A stretch of 64,000 nucleotides of DNA from Allorhodopirellula solitaria (GCF_007859855.1 NZ_SJPK01000002.1:253934-317933); one strand, 5' to 3'; positions 18,346 through 28,433 are shown, counted from the stretch's first letter. A program made the numbers and translations. The notes: generated by a model not told the origin, from the letters alone.

Positions 18346-19689
18346 ATGTCCTCCGAAATGAATTCGATGCTAAAAACACCAGCCCCCACCCCAATGACCG
18401 ATCGCCAATCGCGACAAACCCAGAAATCGATCGTCACGGTCCTGTCAGTTTGCCTGACTGCCTTCTTACTCGGGGGGCTGGTTTGCTATTTAGCAATGTC
18501 GGGATTCAAAGATTCCGCTGAGGCGTCGGCCGCCAGTGGACCGGCCGTCGGGAAACCGCGAGGTCCGCAAGCTCAACTGGTTCGGGTCGGCTCGGTTCAA
18601 CGCAAGCCGATCCTGCCAACCAAGACGCTCGTCGGCGACTTGGTCGCCGTCCGCAGCGCCACGGTCGCGACCGAGGTGGCTGGCAAGGTGCTGATCCTGC
18701 CCGTCGACGAAGGTTCCCGGGTCACCGGCGGCGAGACACTACTCGCCCGCATGGACGACACCTGGTTGAAGCTGGAAGAGGAGAAGATTACCACGCAGAT
18801 TGCCGAGAAGAAAGCGACGCTCTCCTTCGAGAAGTCAGACCTCGAGCGGTTCGAAAAACTGTTCCAAGGCAGCGCGATGTCGGCGAGCGAGGTCGAACAG
18901 AAGCGTTCCTTGATTGAAGGGCACGAAGCTTCTCTTGCTAATCTGAGGGTCCTCCTCGACGAAGCAAACAAACGCAACGAGAGGCTCGAGATCTTTGCCC
19001 CTTTCGACGGCAGTGTCGTCGCCAAGCATGCCGAGATGGGCGAGTACCTGCCCATTGGCTCTCCGATCGTTGACGTAGTTTCCACCGGTCGCATCGACGC
19101 CAGGATCATGGTTCCTGAGGAATCCCTGCCGCTGTTGCATATCGGAGATTCTGTCGACCTCTTAGTCGCCGGTTTGAACATGGAGTTGCAGGGCAAGGTG
19201 TTTTCGATCAATGCCCAAGGCAGCGTCGGCAGCCGCACGTTCCCTGTCCGAATTGAACTCGATGATCAAGACGGTCAACTGTTGCCCGGGATGGGTGTGT
19301 CCGTCTTCGTCCCGGTGAGGAAAGAGTCGACGGAGCTACTGGTGCCTCGCGATGCCGTCCTGACGGAGCCTGACGAATCGACGATCTGGATTCTCCAGCC
19401 CAACAGTAAGACGGGAGTCCAGCCCGTCGCGAATTCGCGCCAGCCTGACAAGGGGCCAAGCCTCGTAGCGCAACCGATTCCCGTGCGAGTGCTTTCGCAT
19501 ACACGCGAATCCTACGCGATCGCATGCGTCCGTGAACAGGATCGCGAACGAGTCCGTGAGGGCGTGCAAGTGGTTACCGAAGGCTTGGAACGTTTGATCC
19601 CGGGCGCGACGGTCCGTATCGATGACGATCGTTCGGAGTTGTCAGCCGTTCCCGGTACCTACCGGACGGGTCAACAAGTCGTGGACTAG
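18346..19689 (+). CDS. RND efflux periplasmic adaptor (membrane fusion protein)
   Basis: A 447-aa protein with one N-terminal membrane anchor (about 30-51). The lipoyl/barrel-sandwich halves flank a coiled coil: GDLVAVRSATVATEVAGKV, then IDEGSRV-like VDEGSRVTGGETLLARMDD, a long charged helical hairpin (about 145-215), and FAPFDGSVVAKHAEMGEYLP. The beta-barrel follows with LVPRDAVLTEPDESTIWIL. This is the HlyD/AcrA architecture. It forms a bicistron with the RND permease 123 bp downstream, and together with an outer-membrane factor would span the envelope. No TolC gene is adjacent; the only TolC-like gene in the window is in the copper cluster at 28502. Confidence 0.93.
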   Translation: MSSEMNSMLKTPAPTPMTDRQSRQTQKSIVTVLSVCLTAFLLGGLVCYLAMSGFKDSAEASAASGPAVGKPRGPQAQLVRVGSVQRKPILPTKTLVGDLVAVRSATVATEVAGKVLILPVDEGSRVTGGETLLARMDDTWLKLEEEKITTQIAEKKATLSFEKSDLERFEKLFQGSAMSASEVEQKRSLIEGHEASLANLRVLLDEANKRNERLEIFAPFDGSVVAKHAEMGEYLPIGSPIVDVVSTGRIDARIMVPEESLPLLHIGDSVDLLVAGLNMELQGKVFSINAQGSVGSRTFPVRIELDDQDGQLLPGMGVSVFVPVRKESTELLVPRDAVLTEPDESTIWILQPNSKTGVQPVANSRQPDKGPSLVAQPIPVRVLSHTRESYAIACVREQDRERVREGVQVVTEGLERLIPGATVRIDDDRSELSAVPGTYRTGQQVVD

Positions 19690-19812
19690 CCCACCGGGAC
19701 ATTCGTCCTTGTCCTGATCGCTGTCGACACAGCTCAACCTACCGCGAAGAGTCCGAGCCGCATCACCACGCTCTGCGACCGATCGAAGCAGAATCATCAC
19801 GAGACCTACATC

Positions 19813-22800
19813 ATGGACCCCATTCAATTCGCGATCGCCAATCCAGTCAAGACTGCTGTTGGCATGATCCTGGTGCTGCTCTTTGGCATCATCGCGTTCG
19901 CCCGCATTCCGGTACAGTTGACGCCCGACGTCGATCGCCCCGTGATCACGATTCGCACGAACTGGGCCGGCCGCAGCCCCGAGGAAATCGAGAAATCGAT
20001 CATCATCGAGCAAGAGGAGAAACTGAAGTCGGTTCAAGGGCTTTGGAAGATGACCTCGGTAGCGAGCCTCGGCTCGGCGCAGGTCACACTCGAGTTCAAT
20101 GTGGGGGCGTCGCCGGAGCGGATCCTGCAAGAGGTCTCTAACAAGATCGACGAAGTCCCGGAGTACCCCGAAGACGTCGACCGCCCGATCATCGCGGTGG
20201 CCGATACCGCCGGAGACAATGCGATCGCCTACCTGCTCCTGCAGGCCGAAGATCCTGATTTCGAAGTCGCTACGTTCTACGATTTCTCCGACCGTTTCAT
20301 GACGCCCAGCCTGGAGCGTATTGAAGGTGTTGCGGAAATCGACATCAAAGGCGGCCGCACGCATCAAATCCAAGTGCGCTTCGATCCCGAAGCTCTCGCT
20401 CGGCGGGGGATCACGATTTCGCAAATGAACTCCGCCCTTCGCCTCGACAACGTCAACGCGTCGGCGGGCGATTTTGCCAACAGCCGACAAGATGTCCGTT
20501 ACCGGGTACTCGGACAATACGACTCGCTGCAGCCACTACGCGACACGATCATTAAGTACGACGACCAGGGCAGTCCGGTACGCGTTGCCGATGTCGCCGA
20601 AGTCAAACTGGCGTTGGAAAAGACCGTGCACTTTGACCAGTGCAAAGGCAAGACGTCGATGACGATTTTTGTCAAACGCAAAACCGGCAGCAACGTGCTC
20701 GATATCATCGACCAAGTCGAAAAGGTCGTCGATGAAATGAACGCCGAAGGAGGCGTACTGCGTAGCTTCAAGAACGATCGCTATGGATTGCGATTGCGGA
20801 TGGCCTTTGACGATTCCCTGTACATCAACAGTGCGATCGGACTCGTCCAACAAAATTTGTGGATCGGGGGCGGGCTCGCCGCGTTGGTGTTGCTGCTCTT
20901 CCTGCGCAGCGTGCGGTCGACCCTGATCATCGCGATCTCAATACCGATCTCGGTCATCGGTACCTTCGTGGTGATGTGGTTGGCCGACCGGAATCTAAAC
21001 GTTATCTCGCTGGCCGGTCTGAGCTTCGCGGTCGGCATGGTGGTCGACAACGCGATCGTGGTGCTGGAGAACATCGATCGGCATTTGAAGCTCGGGGCGA
21101 GTCCGGCCCGCGCGGCCTATGATGGAACACGCGAAGTCTGGGGTGCGATTCTAGCGTCGACGCTGACGACGATCGCGGTGTTCGCTCCCGTGTTGACGGT
21201 TCAAGACGAAGCTGGGCAGTTGTTCTACGACTTGATCCTGGCGATCTGTGCAGCTGTGGCATTGTCGTTTGTGGTTTCGATCACTGTCATCCCCACGGCT
21301 GCGTCGCTCTTGCTCAAAGCTCCCAAAAATATCGTAGCGGGCGACGAGGTCGAGGCTGCTGCACAGGCCCGGAGCGGTCGCCGGAACGCACCCTTTGACT
21401 GGATCTTGCGTCCGTTTGCCTGGCTTAACAACGCTTGGGCTTCATTCATTCATCTGTTGACCTTCCGCAGTCTTTCGAGTGTCTGGCTGCGGATCATGTT
21501 GATCGCAATCACCATGGTCGCTTCAATCGTCATCAGCCTGATGCTGATGCCACCGGCCAGCTATCTGCCCAACGGCACCAAAAACTTCACGTTTTGCCGG
21601 ATGTCGACGCCGGCGGGCTATTCGGTCATGGAGAACTTCTACGTCGGACAGCGTATCGAGCAGGAGTTGAAACCGTTTTGGAATGCCAAGGATTCCGCCG
21701 AGGCGTCGCAGTTCGGACCCGTCGTCGACCGGCGATCGGGCAAGGAGTACACCGACATCCCCGCTATCAAGGAGTTCTTCTTCGTCGTCGCACGCGGCAG
21801 CGTCTTCATGGTCGGCATCAGCCAAGATCCTGAGAATGTGGAACCGATCGCCGCGGTGTTCAATAAGTCGTTCGACGTGATCCCAGCCAGTAAAGGCGTG
21901 ACTTCGCAAGCGTCGATCTTTGGCCGCGGTGCCGGCAGTTCCAACGCTGTCGATCTGGAGGTGAGCGGCAACGATCTGACGCGGTTGAAGAACGCCAGCA
22001 CCTACCTCGAGCGAGAGCTTCAAGATGCGTTCTCGAAATTCTCGGTGCGTTCCTCACCGGATAATTTCAACGAATCCGGTCCTGAACGGCAGCTGCAAAT
22101 CAAACAGGAAGTCGCCAAGCGGTTGAACCTGAGTGTCAGCGATCTGGCGATGTCGGCGCGGGCCATGATCGATGGTTCCTTCGTTGGCGATTTTGATTTT
22201 CAAGGTGACAACATCGATTTGATCCTGATCCGAGACCCTGCAGCGGAGATCGTGCCCGAGGAGATCGAAGATCTGCCCATCGCTGTCCGTGAATCCAACG
22301 GCGAAGTCCTGATGGTCCCGTTGGGGCAGATCGCTGATTTCGTTACCACCGAGGCATCGCAGCAAATTCGCCGTGTCGAGCAGCAGCGGGCGATCTCGCT
22401 GTCGGTGACGCCACCCGACGATGTGGCGCTCGAGCAAGCCCAAGCTACCATCCTTGAAGTCGTCGACAGAGCCCGCGCCGAAGGGCATCTCGGCAGCGAT
22501 ATCTTTGTCTCACTCTCAGGCAATGCCGACCGCTTGTCGGAGGTTCAAGCCTCGTTGATGGGGCACTGGAGCGGCTGGAATTGGGAATCGATCGGTAGCG
22601 TTTCACTCAGCCGTTTCTTTTTGGCGCTCGTCATTACCTACCTATTGATGACAGCGCTCTTTGAGAACTTTCTCTACCCACTCGTCATCATGTGTACCGT
22701 GCCCCTGGCGACCGTCGGCGGGTTCGTCGGCCTGTGGGTCGTGCGGCAAAGCGATCCGACACAACAGATGGACGTGCTGACAATGTTAGGTTTCGTGATC

Positions 22801-23148
22801 TTGGTGGGCGTGGTCGTTAACAATGCGATCCTGATCGTTCACCAGGCGCTCAACTACATGCGGGGCCACGCCAGCGGTGCCGATGGCGCCGTCGCGCCCA
22901 TGTCCCCACGCGATGCGATCCGCGAATCAGTACGGAGCCGAATGCGTCCTATTTTTATGACAACGTGCACCAGCGTCTTCGGTATGTTGCCACTGGTGTT
23001 GGCCCCCGGCAGCGGCAGCGAACTCTATCGGGGTCTCGGCTCGATCGTTGTCGGTGGATTGGTATTTTCAACCATCTTCACCCTGCTCGTCATCCCGCTC
23101 CTGTTTAGCCTCGTTCTCGACGCGACTTCGCGACGTGCTGTAGAATAA
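19813..23148 (+). CDS. RND-family efflux permease (AcrB/MexB-like)
   Basis: An 1111-aa inner-membrane pump, close to the family length. It starts MDPIQFAIANPVKTAVGMIL with the first helix, then a large periplasmic loop, helices 2-6 including GLSFAVGMVVDNAIVVLENI with the proton-relay Asp, a second periplasmic loop, and helices 8-12 (LVITYLLMTALFENFLYPLV, VILVGVVVNNAILIVHQALN). The symmetry of the two halves is visible. It exchanges protons for export of hydrophobic compounds or metals. The motif set resembles the hydrophobe/multidrug type more than the metal (CusA) type, because the Met-rich CusA sites were not seen. The start follows a short gap after the adaptor. Confidence 0.95.
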   Translation: MDPIQFAIANPVKTAVGMILVLLFGIIAFARIPVQLTPDVDRPVITIRTNWAGRSPEEIEKSIIIEQEEKLKSVQGLWKMTSVASLGSAQVTLEFNVGASPERILQEVSNKIDEVPEYPEDVDRPIIAVADTAGDNAIAYLLLQAEDPDFEVATFYDFSDRFMTPSLERIEGVAEIDIKGGRTHQIQVRFDPEALARRGITISQMNSALRLDNVNASAGDFANSRQDVRYRVLGQYDSLQPLRDTIIKYDDQGSPVRVADVAEVKLALEKTVHFDQCKGKTSMTIFVKRKTGSNVLDIIDQVEKVVDEMNAEGGVLRSFKNDRYGLRLRMAFDDSLYINSAIGLVQQNLWIGGGLAALVLLLFLRSVRSTLIIAISIPISVIGTFVVMWLADRNLNVISLAGLSFAVGMVVDNAIVVLENIDRHLKLGASPARAAYDGTREVWGAILASTLTTIAVFAPVLTVQDEAGQLFYDLILAICAAVALSFVVSITVIPTAASLLLKAPKNIVAGDEVEAAAQARSGRRNAPFDWILRPFAWLNNAWASFIHLLTFRSLSSVWLRIMLIAITMVASIVISLMLMPPASYLPNGTKNFTFCRMSTPAGYSVMENFYVGQRIEQELKPFWNAKDSAEASQFGPVVDRRSGKEYTDIPAIKEFFFVVARGSVFMVGISQDPENVEPIAAVFNKSFDVIPASKGVTSQASIFGRGAGSSNAVDLEVSGNDLTRLKNASTYLERELQDAFSKFSVRSSPDNFNESGPERQLQIKQEVAKRLNLSVSDLAMSARAMIDGSFVGDFDFQGDNIDLILIRDPAAEIVPEEIEDLPIAVRESNGEVLMVPLGQIADFVTTEASQQIRRVEQQRAISLSVTPPDDVALEQAQATILEVVDRARAEGHLGSDIFVSLSGNADRLSEVQASLMGHWSGWNWESIGSVSLSRFFLALVITYLLMTALFENFLYPLVIMCTVPLATVGGFVGLWVVRQSDPTQQMDVLTMLGFVILVGVVVNNAILIVHQALNYMRGHASGADGAVAPMSPRDAIRESVRSRMRPIFMTTCTSVFGMLPLVLAPGSGSELYRGLGSIVVGGLVFSTIFTLLVIPLLFSLVLDATSRRAVE

Positions 23149-23204
23149 GACGTTTCAGCAATCGCCCGCTGCTGCGCGAAAACCTCTCCCAAAAAGGAAA
23201 TCTC

Positions 23205-23927
23205 ATGGACCATCGCAAACCGTTATGGGGACGACGCGGAGTGATTCAAGGTGGCATGGCGCTGGGGGCCTGCTCGTTGACCACGCCCGGTCTCTTTGCC
23301 GAGCAAATTGCGACGCCGCCCCAGACCGAAGGGCCGTTCTACCCCAACAAACTGCCGCTCGATACCGACAATGACCTGCTCGTGATCAATGATTCGATCA
23401 CCCCTGGCGTGGGCGAAATCACTCATTTGAGCGGCCGTGTCCTCGACCTCAGCGGCAAGCCGATCCGCAACGCCTTCGTCGAAATCTGGCAAGTCGACAA
23501 TAATGCGGTCTACCTTCACACCGGCGATACCACCAACCGCGCCAACCAGGATACGAACTTTCAAGGGTACGGGAGGTTCCTCACCGATTCGAAGGGACAG
23601 TACTACTTTCGCACGATCAAACCGGTGCCCTACCCAGGCCGCACGCCACACATTCATGTTGGCGTCAGCCGAGGTGGCAAGCGAATCCTGACGACGCAGC
23701 TCTATGTCAAAGGACATGAGAACAATCAGCGAGATGGAATCCTGCAGCGGATCGATCCCAAATCGCGTGATACGGTCCTGTGCGACTTCAAACCACTCAA
23801 GGGATCGACGATCGGTGAACTCGAAGTCAACTGCGACATCGTGGTAGGGCAAACCGCATTCGAGGACAGCGACGGAAAAATGCACGGCATCGGCCAATCT
23901 GCACGCCAACGCCGACGACGCGGCTAG
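23205..23927 (+). CDS. Intradiol ring-cleavage dioxygenase-like protein, exported
   Basis: A 240-aa protein. The first 35 residues look like a Tat-type leader (WGRRGVIQGGMALGACSL). The core TEGPFYPNKLPLDTDNDLL, the HLSGRVLDLSGKPIRNAFVE strand and IWQVDNNAVYLH are typical of protocatechuate/catechol dioxygenases, and the iron ligands are provided by YYFRTIKPVPYPGRTPHIHV (Tyr and HxH). The protein is shorter than full PcaH and has no partner subunit nearby, so it belongs to the single-chain, often exported, intradiol-like group. It follows the RND pump by 56 bp; a link to aromatic compound detoxification is possible but inferred only from position. Confidence 0.88.
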   Translation: MDHRKPLWGRRGVIQGGMALGACSLTTPGLFAEQIATPPQTEGPFYPNKLPLDTDNDLLVINDSITPGVGEITHLSGRVLDLSGKPIRNAFVEIWQVDNNAVYLHTGDTTNRANQDTNFQGYGRFLTDSKGQYYFRTIKPVPYPGRTPHIHVGVSRGGKRILTTQLYVKGHENNQRDGILQRIDPKSRDTVLCDFKPLKGSTIGELEVNCDIVVGQTAFEDSDGKMHGIGQSARQRRRRG

Positions 23928-24011
23928 GCTTTGCGTGATCCATCGGTGTGAACGGATCGTCGATGCCGCGGCATTCCGCGTCGCCCCCCTACACCTCACA
24001 GACACATCAAA

Positions 24012-24407
24012 ATGACTTGGCGAGACTGGTACGACGCTCTTGATAAGCCCGGCTGGACGCCTGAGCCAGCGACGATCAGTTTGATTTGGCAGCTTCTCTA
24101 CCCGATCATCTTGGTCACGTTCGGTTACGTCTTCTACCGGGTTGCGCGCCGGCGGATCCCGTGGCCGGTCGCGATCCCCTTTGCGATCAATTTAATCGCC
24201 AACATCGCCTTCACTCCGATTCTGTTCGGATTGAGAAACCTCCCCCTAGCCGCGATCGACATCACGATCGTTTGGTTCACCATTCTCTGGTCGATGAAAT
24301 CCATCTGGCCCCATCACCGCTGGGTCGCCTACGCGCAAATCCCCTACCTCGTCTGGGTCACCATCGCCAGCACCCTGCAATTCGCGATCACTTGGAACAA
24401 CGGGTGA
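24012..24407 (+). CDS. TspO/MBR-family membrane protein
   Basis: A 131-aa, tryptophan-rich protein with about four or five membrane helices. MTWRDWYDALDKPGWTPEP at the start corresponds to the WY...KP-x-W-x-P motif of TspO proteins, and the later helices hold WFTILWSMKSIWPHHRW. It is slightly shorter than typical TspO (about 150-160 aa), and some conserved residues differ, so it may be a divergent member. TspO proteins bind porphyrins and stress ligands. It lies 85 bp after the dioxygenase in the same orientation. Confidence 0.8.
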   Translation: MTWRDWYDALDKPGWTPEPATISLIWQLLYPIILVTFGYVFYRVARRRIPWPVAIPFAINLIANIAFTPILFGLRNLPLAAIDITIVWFTILWSMKSIWPHHRWVAYAQIPYLVWVTIASTLQFAITWNNG

Positions 24408-24659
24408 GGCAGTTCATTGCCGCGGGCGCATCTGGCGTGAGCCGCGATCACATTGACGCGGGCGAGGTTGACTGCAGTTTTTTCTAACAGGGAAGCACGG
24501 ATTCCTTCCCGATAAGCCGGTCGTCGATCGAATCGATGCTGTTGGCGAATTGTTGAGCCGAGGGCTGTAAGGCCCCCGGAAACGCCGCCCACTCGGCCGC
24601 CAGGGCGGCTCGGCTCACTGAATTGAGAAGGCCGCCGTTACCGCGATCCTGGCGACGGA
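24408..24659. other. Convergent gap, no gene seen
   Basis: The 252 bp between the ends of the TspO-like and copper-storage genes hold no supported ORF. No obvious strong hairpin with T-run was found. Confidence 0.4.
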
Positions 24660-24992
24660 CTATGCGGCCATCGATGAGCAGCTTTCGTGGCACCTGCGGC
24701 AGCACTCGACGCAGCGGTCCATATTGCCGACCTTTTCGCAGCTGTCGGCGCAGGCCTTGCAAATTTCTGCGCAGGCTCGGCAGTAATGCGAATGGTAGTC
24801 ACTATTGCGGGACATGAAGCTAATACAGGCGTTGCAAGCGGCGGCACAATCGAGCATCAGTTTGACGTGAGTTTGCTCGACGTGGGCGCCGCCTTCGGCG
24901 AGGCAGGTGGCGGTCAACATGTCGTTGATCGTTGTCTGGCACTCTTGGCAGTTTTCAAGACAGTCTTGCTTGGTTGCGGTGGCAGTACTCAT
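24660..24992 (-). CDS. Four-helix-bundle cytosolic copper-storage protein (Csp-like)
   Basis: A 110-aa protein with about 14 cysteines spaced every three to four residues along predicted helices: QDCLENCQECQTTINDML, LDCAAACNACISFMSRN, HYCRACAEICKACADSC and RCVECCRRCHESC. The inward-facing Cys ladders are the hallmark of Csp/DUF326 proteins that store many Cu(I) ions in the bundle core. No signal peptide is visible, so this would be the cytosolic (Csp3-like) type. It is divergent from the copper ATPase gene, and the two share a 131-bp region with a CsoR-type palindrome at 25071-25087. Confidence 0.88.
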   Translation of the reverse strand: MSTATATKQDCLENCQECQTTINDMLTATCLAEGGAHVEQTHVKLMLDCAAACNACISFMSRNSDYHSHYCRACAEICKACADSCEKVGNMDRCVECCRRCHESCSSMAA

Positions 24993-25070
24993 GGGAGTTC
25001 TCCTGTTAATATGAAAGGGTCGAGGAAATCGCGGACACGTCGCCGCTGCGGAGAACGGAATGCAAGTTGC

Positions 25071-25087
25071 ATACCACTATGGGGTAT
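25071..25087. promoter_or_regulatory. CsoR-type operator upstream of copper ATPase/Csp genes
   Basis: ATACCACTATGGGGTAT has the inverted-repeat arms ATACC and GGTAT separated by 7 bp, the typical form of CsoR DNA sites. It lies 37 bp before the ATPase start (25124) and 79 bp before the divergent csp start (24992), so it could control both. Identification is by motif and context. Confidence 0.75.
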
Positions 25088-25123
25088 ATTGCGACTTGCC
25101 AGAATGACAGCACAGGATTCAAC

Positions 25124-27520
25124 ATGGACACCACGGAAACCACAGCGACAGATCCGGTATGCGGCATGAAGGTGGATTCAGGGGATTCGCGGCGTAGCGA
25201 ATACCAGAGCAACGCCTATTTCTTCTGCAGCGCCGGGTGTCAGAGCAAGTTCGACGACGATCCCGTGGGTGTACTGGCAGCGCGGGCGGAGAAAGACGCG
25301 CAGAAAGAGGCGGGGCAGCAACGCGCCGGTGGCGAAGGGACGTCGTGTTGTGGAGGTGGTGGTGGCTCAGCGTCCAAGGCGACGGACAAGGCCGCAGATC
25401 CGGGGGCTGTGTATACCTGCCCAATGCACCTCGAGATCGAGCAAGTCGGCCCCGGGGATTGTCCGATCTGTGGGATGGATTTGGAACCGAAGTTCGTCGA
25501 CGCGGCGGACCAGCGCGACGATAGTCAGTACACCGATATGAAGCGGCGGTTCTGGGTGGGGGTGGCTTTGTCGGTGCCGCTATTGGTTATCGCGATGGGG
25601 CCGATGGTTGGTTTGCGTATCGACGATTGGATCGGCAATACCGCATTCGGATGGTTGCAGTGGGCCCTTGCCACGCCGGTCGTGTTCTGGTGTGGATGGC
25701 CGCTCTTAGTGCGTGGGGTGAAGTCGTTTCGCAGCCTGAACCTGAATATGTTCTCCTTGATCGCCGTGGGTTCCTTGGCGGCGTATCTGTTCAGTCTCGT
25801 TGTCGTCCTGATGCCCGGTGCGATCCCCGAAGCGTTTTACGAACATGGTGTCCCGCCTTTGTACTTCGAAGCGGCTGCCGTGATCATCACGCTCGTGCTG
25901 CTCGGCCAGGTCCTGGAGCTGCGGGCTCGGCAACAGACCAGTGGCGCGATCCGCGAGCTGATGGAGCTGGCGCCGGCGACCGCGACGCGCATCGATGGCG
26001 ATGACGAGGAGGAAGTCTCGCTCGACGAAGTTCAACAGGGCGATCGCCTGCGGGTTCGCCCGGGCGAGAAAGTGCCCGTTGATGGGCGTGTGCTGAGTGG
26101 TTCGAGTAGCGTCGATGAGTCGATGTTAACCGGTGAGCCGATCCCGGTTCAGAAGGGCGAGGGCGATGACCTCACCGGTGGTACGCTGAACCAGACCGGG
26201 GCGCTAGTGATGGAGGCGGTTGGCGTGGGCGGGGACACTGTTTTGAATCGCATCGTGCAGATGGTCGCTGATGCGCAGCGGAGTCGTGCTCCGATTCAGA
26301 AACTCGTCGATGTGGTTGCACGCTATTTCGTCCCAGCGGTGATCGCATGCTCGATCGCTGCCTTCATCGGCTGGGCCGTGTGGGGCCCCGAGCCCCAGTT
26401 GGCGCATGCGTTCGTTGCTGCGGTGGCGGTGTTGATCATCGCTTGTCCCTGTGCTCTGGGCTTGGCGACGCCGATGTCGGTGATGGTGGGTGTCGGACGC
26501 GGCGCCCAGGCAGGCGTGTTGATTAAGAATGCGGAAGTCTTGGAGGTGATGGAGAAGGTCGACACGATCGTGGTCGATAAGACCGGCACACTGACACAGG
26601 GCCGGCCTGAGGTCACGGCAGTCGAAACGTTTGGGCAGTGGAACGAACGCGACATCTTGGCGATGGCGGCGGCCGTGGAGGCTCCGAGCGAACACCCGCT
26701 CGCCCAGGCCGTCGTGCGGCGAGCCAAAGCAGATGACATCCACTGGAGCGCGGCGGCTGATTTCAACAGCATCACCGGCGGCGGCGTTCGCGCTCGTGTG
26801 GACGAGCGCGATGTGCTAATCGGCAATGCGGAGTTACTGAGCGAGCAGGGCGTGGAGAACATGGAGGCGGGGCGAAGCCGGGCGGAGGCACACCAATCTC
26901 AAGGAGCGACGGTGGTGTTCGTTTCGGTCGGCAATCAACTGGCCGCGATTCTTGCGATCACCGATCCGATCAAAGAAAGCACCCCCGCAGCACTGAAAAC
27001 ACTGCACGAGCTCGGCTTGAAAGTGGTGATGTTGACCGGCGATGCTCAGCCGACGGCCCGATCGGTGGCCACCGATCTAGGCATTGATGAGTTCCATGCC
27101 GGTGTGTCCCCTGAGGACAAGCACGCCTTTGTTAGCAAGCTGAAAGAGGAGGGGAAAGTGGTGGCGATGTGTGGCGACGGCATCAATGACGCCCCCGCAT
27201 TGGCCGAAGCGAACGTGGGCATCGCGATGGGCACGGGAACCGGCGTTGCAATCGAATCGGCTGGCGTGACACTGGTCGGCGGTGACCTACGAGGCGTCGC
27301 AGCAGCGGTGCGCCTCAGTCGCAAGACCATGAGCAATATCCGGCAGAACCTATTCTTCGCATTCATCTACAACGCCTTGGGAATTCCGATCGCGGCGGGG
27401 GTGCTGTATCCCGTTTTCGGCGTCCTGCTCAGCCCGATGATTGCCGCCGCCGCAATGAGCATGAGCAGTGTCTCGGTGATCGCCAACGCCCTGCGATTGC
27501 GCTCGGCGGAACTCGAGTAA
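25124..27520 (+). CDS. copA: Cu(I)-translocating P1B-type ATPase with YHS domain
   Basis: 798 aa from the ATG at 25124 ([19 protein letters not shown]). The frame is open upstream to 25067, but that would run through the operator palindrome. Order: YHS domain (about 9-50, DPVCGMKV with CSAGC), a Cys/Gly linker with a heavy-metal-binding motif ([20 protein letters not shown]), membrane helices, the MLTGEPIPV actuator, the metal-site motif [10 protein letters not shown], the phosphorylation site DKTGTLT, and [16 protein letters not shown] with a YN/MSSxS ending ([16 protein letters not shown]) supports copper export. It has no N-terminal HMA fold of the CxxC type. Predicted to pump Cu(I) out of the cytosol, induced through CsoR. 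Confidence 0.95.
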   Translation: MDTTETTATDPVCGMKVDSGDSRRSEYQSNAYFFCSAGCQSKFDDDPVGVLAARAEKDAQKEAGQQRAGGEGTSCCGGGGGSASKATDKAADPGAVYTCPMHLEIEQVGPGDCPICGMDLEPKFVDAADQRDDSQYTDMKRRFWVGVALSVPLLVIAMGPMVGLRIDDWIGNTAFGWLQWALATPVVFWCGWPLLVRGVKSFRSLNLNMFSLIAVGSLAAYLFSLVVVLMPGAIPEAFYEHGVPPLYFEAAAVIITLVLLGQVLELRARQQTSGAIRELMELAPATATRIDGDDEEEVSLDEVQQGDRLRVRPGEKVPVDGRVLSGSSSVDESMLTGEPIPVQKGEGDDLTGGTLNQTGALVMEAVGVGGDTVLNRIVQMVADAQRSRAPIQKLVDVVARYFVPAVIACSIAAFIGWAVWGPEPQLAHAFVAAVAVLIIACPCALGLATPMSVMVGVGRGAQAGVLIKNAEVLEVMEKVDTIVVDKTGTLTQGRPEVTAVETFGQWNERDILAMAAAVEAPSEHPLAQAVVRRAKADDIHWSAAADFNSITGGGVRARVDERDVLIGNAELLSEQGVENMEAGRSRAEAHQSQGATVVFVSVGNQLAAILAITDPIKESTPAALKTLHELGLKVVMLTGDAQPTARSVATDLGIDEFHAGVSPEDKHAFVSKLKEEGKVVAMCGDGINDAPALAEANVGIAMGTGTGVAIESAGVTLVGGDLRGVAAAVRLSRKTMSNIRQNLFFAFIYNALGIPIAAGVLYPVFGVLLSPMIAAAAMSMSSVSVIANALRLRSAELE

Positions 27521-27661
27521 GCAATGCGGGAACAAAGCAGTTGCCGGGAAGCCATTCGGTGCAACCCGATGAGCCGGCGGGCGATGGCCGAATACAGCTT
27601 AATCTAGATGTGAAACGGTATAGGCAGCTGGACGCGTGAGCGCGGCGACGACACGCGTTCC

Positions 27662-27682
27662 CCTGTCAGCTTGTCTGACAGG
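27662..27682. terminator. Hairpin after the copper ATPase
   Basis: CCTGTCAG and CTGACAGG form an 8-bp perfect stem around a 5-nt loop, 142 bp downstream of the ATPase stop. No T-run follows, so its role as a terminator is uncertain. Confidence 0.35.
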
Positions 27683-27711
27683 AGACCAAGCCGACCAATC
27701 ACAAAGCTAAA

Positions 27712-28176
27712 GTAGGGCCGGTTCCCACCGGCCATCCACACCAGCACACCCACCGCAACGGAACAACCGACGCATATGGCCGGTGGGAACCGGCCCTACG
27801 ACGACCGGCGGTCGCTACGAATGCTACTTTCACCGCCAATTCCTCGAGGAAACCATCGGCCAAGCAAGTAGGGCCGGTTCCCACCGGCCATCCACACCAG
27901 CACACCCACCGCAACGGAACAACCGACGCATATGGCCGGTGGGAACCGGCCCTACGACGACCGGCGGTCGCTACGAATGCTGCTGTCACCGCCAATTCCT
28001 CGAGGAAACCATCGGCCAAGCAAGTAGGGCCGGTTCCCACCGGCCATCCACACCAGCACACCCACCGCATCGGAACAACCGACGCATATGGCCGGTGGGA
28101 ACCGGCCCTACGACGACCGGCGGTCGTTACGAATGCTACTGCCACCGCCAATTCCTCGAGGAAACCATCGGCCAAG
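27712..28176. repeat. Three-copy 156-bp tandem repeat with perfect 24-bp palindrome arms
   Basis: Copies start at 27712, 27868 and 28024, exactly 156 bp apart, and are almost identical. In each, GTAGGGCCGGTTCCCACC... (24 bp) is followed after 40 bp by its perfect reverse complement (27776-27799 in copy 1), so each transcript could fold a long stem. The rest of the unit (GGCGGTCGCTACGAATGCTA... to GGCCAAG) is also conserved. Reading frames through it on both strands encode only repetitive peptide and are not genes. The array fills the gap between copA and the TolC-like gene. Spacers are repeated too, so it is not a CRISPR. Confidence 0.9.
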
Positions 28177-28218
28177 ATCGCCACGTCAAATTCCAAACCG
28201 GAGAATTATATCGCTTCC

Positions 28219-28288
28219 ACCCCATTCGGGGTTGGCTCTTGCGTTTCGCGACGTATCCGGTGGTGTTCGCTTACGCTCAAACCACCGG
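28219..28288 (-). repeat. Dispersed ~70-bp double-hairpin repeat, copy 2
   Basis: This is the inverted counterpart of 14723-14793. ACCCCATTCGGGGT and CCGGTGGT...ACCACCGG are the two stems. It directly follows the 156-bp tandem array. Confidence 0.75.
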
Positions 28289-28433
28289 AAAAGACAATTC
28301 GTCCACGCCTGCTTCGCAATGTCTTAGTAGACGCGTTAACAGGCCCGGCAGGGCCACGGTCTCAGTTGATCTTGCCTAACCGGTACAGCCTGAACAAGGA
28401 ATGAATCCGTGGGCACTCCAGTCTGTCGATCCT

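Noticed and set aside
27712-28176. Possible CRISPR array
   Set aside because: The units are 156 bp and the parts between the palindromes are repeated as well; there are no unique spacers and no cas genes nearby.
27699-28379. Repetitive ORFs of about 165 and 198 residues on both strands of the 156-bp array
   Set aside because: They exist because the repeat unit length (156) is a multiple of three and has no stop. The peptides simply repeat a 52-residue translation of a palindromic DNA unit, with no start context.
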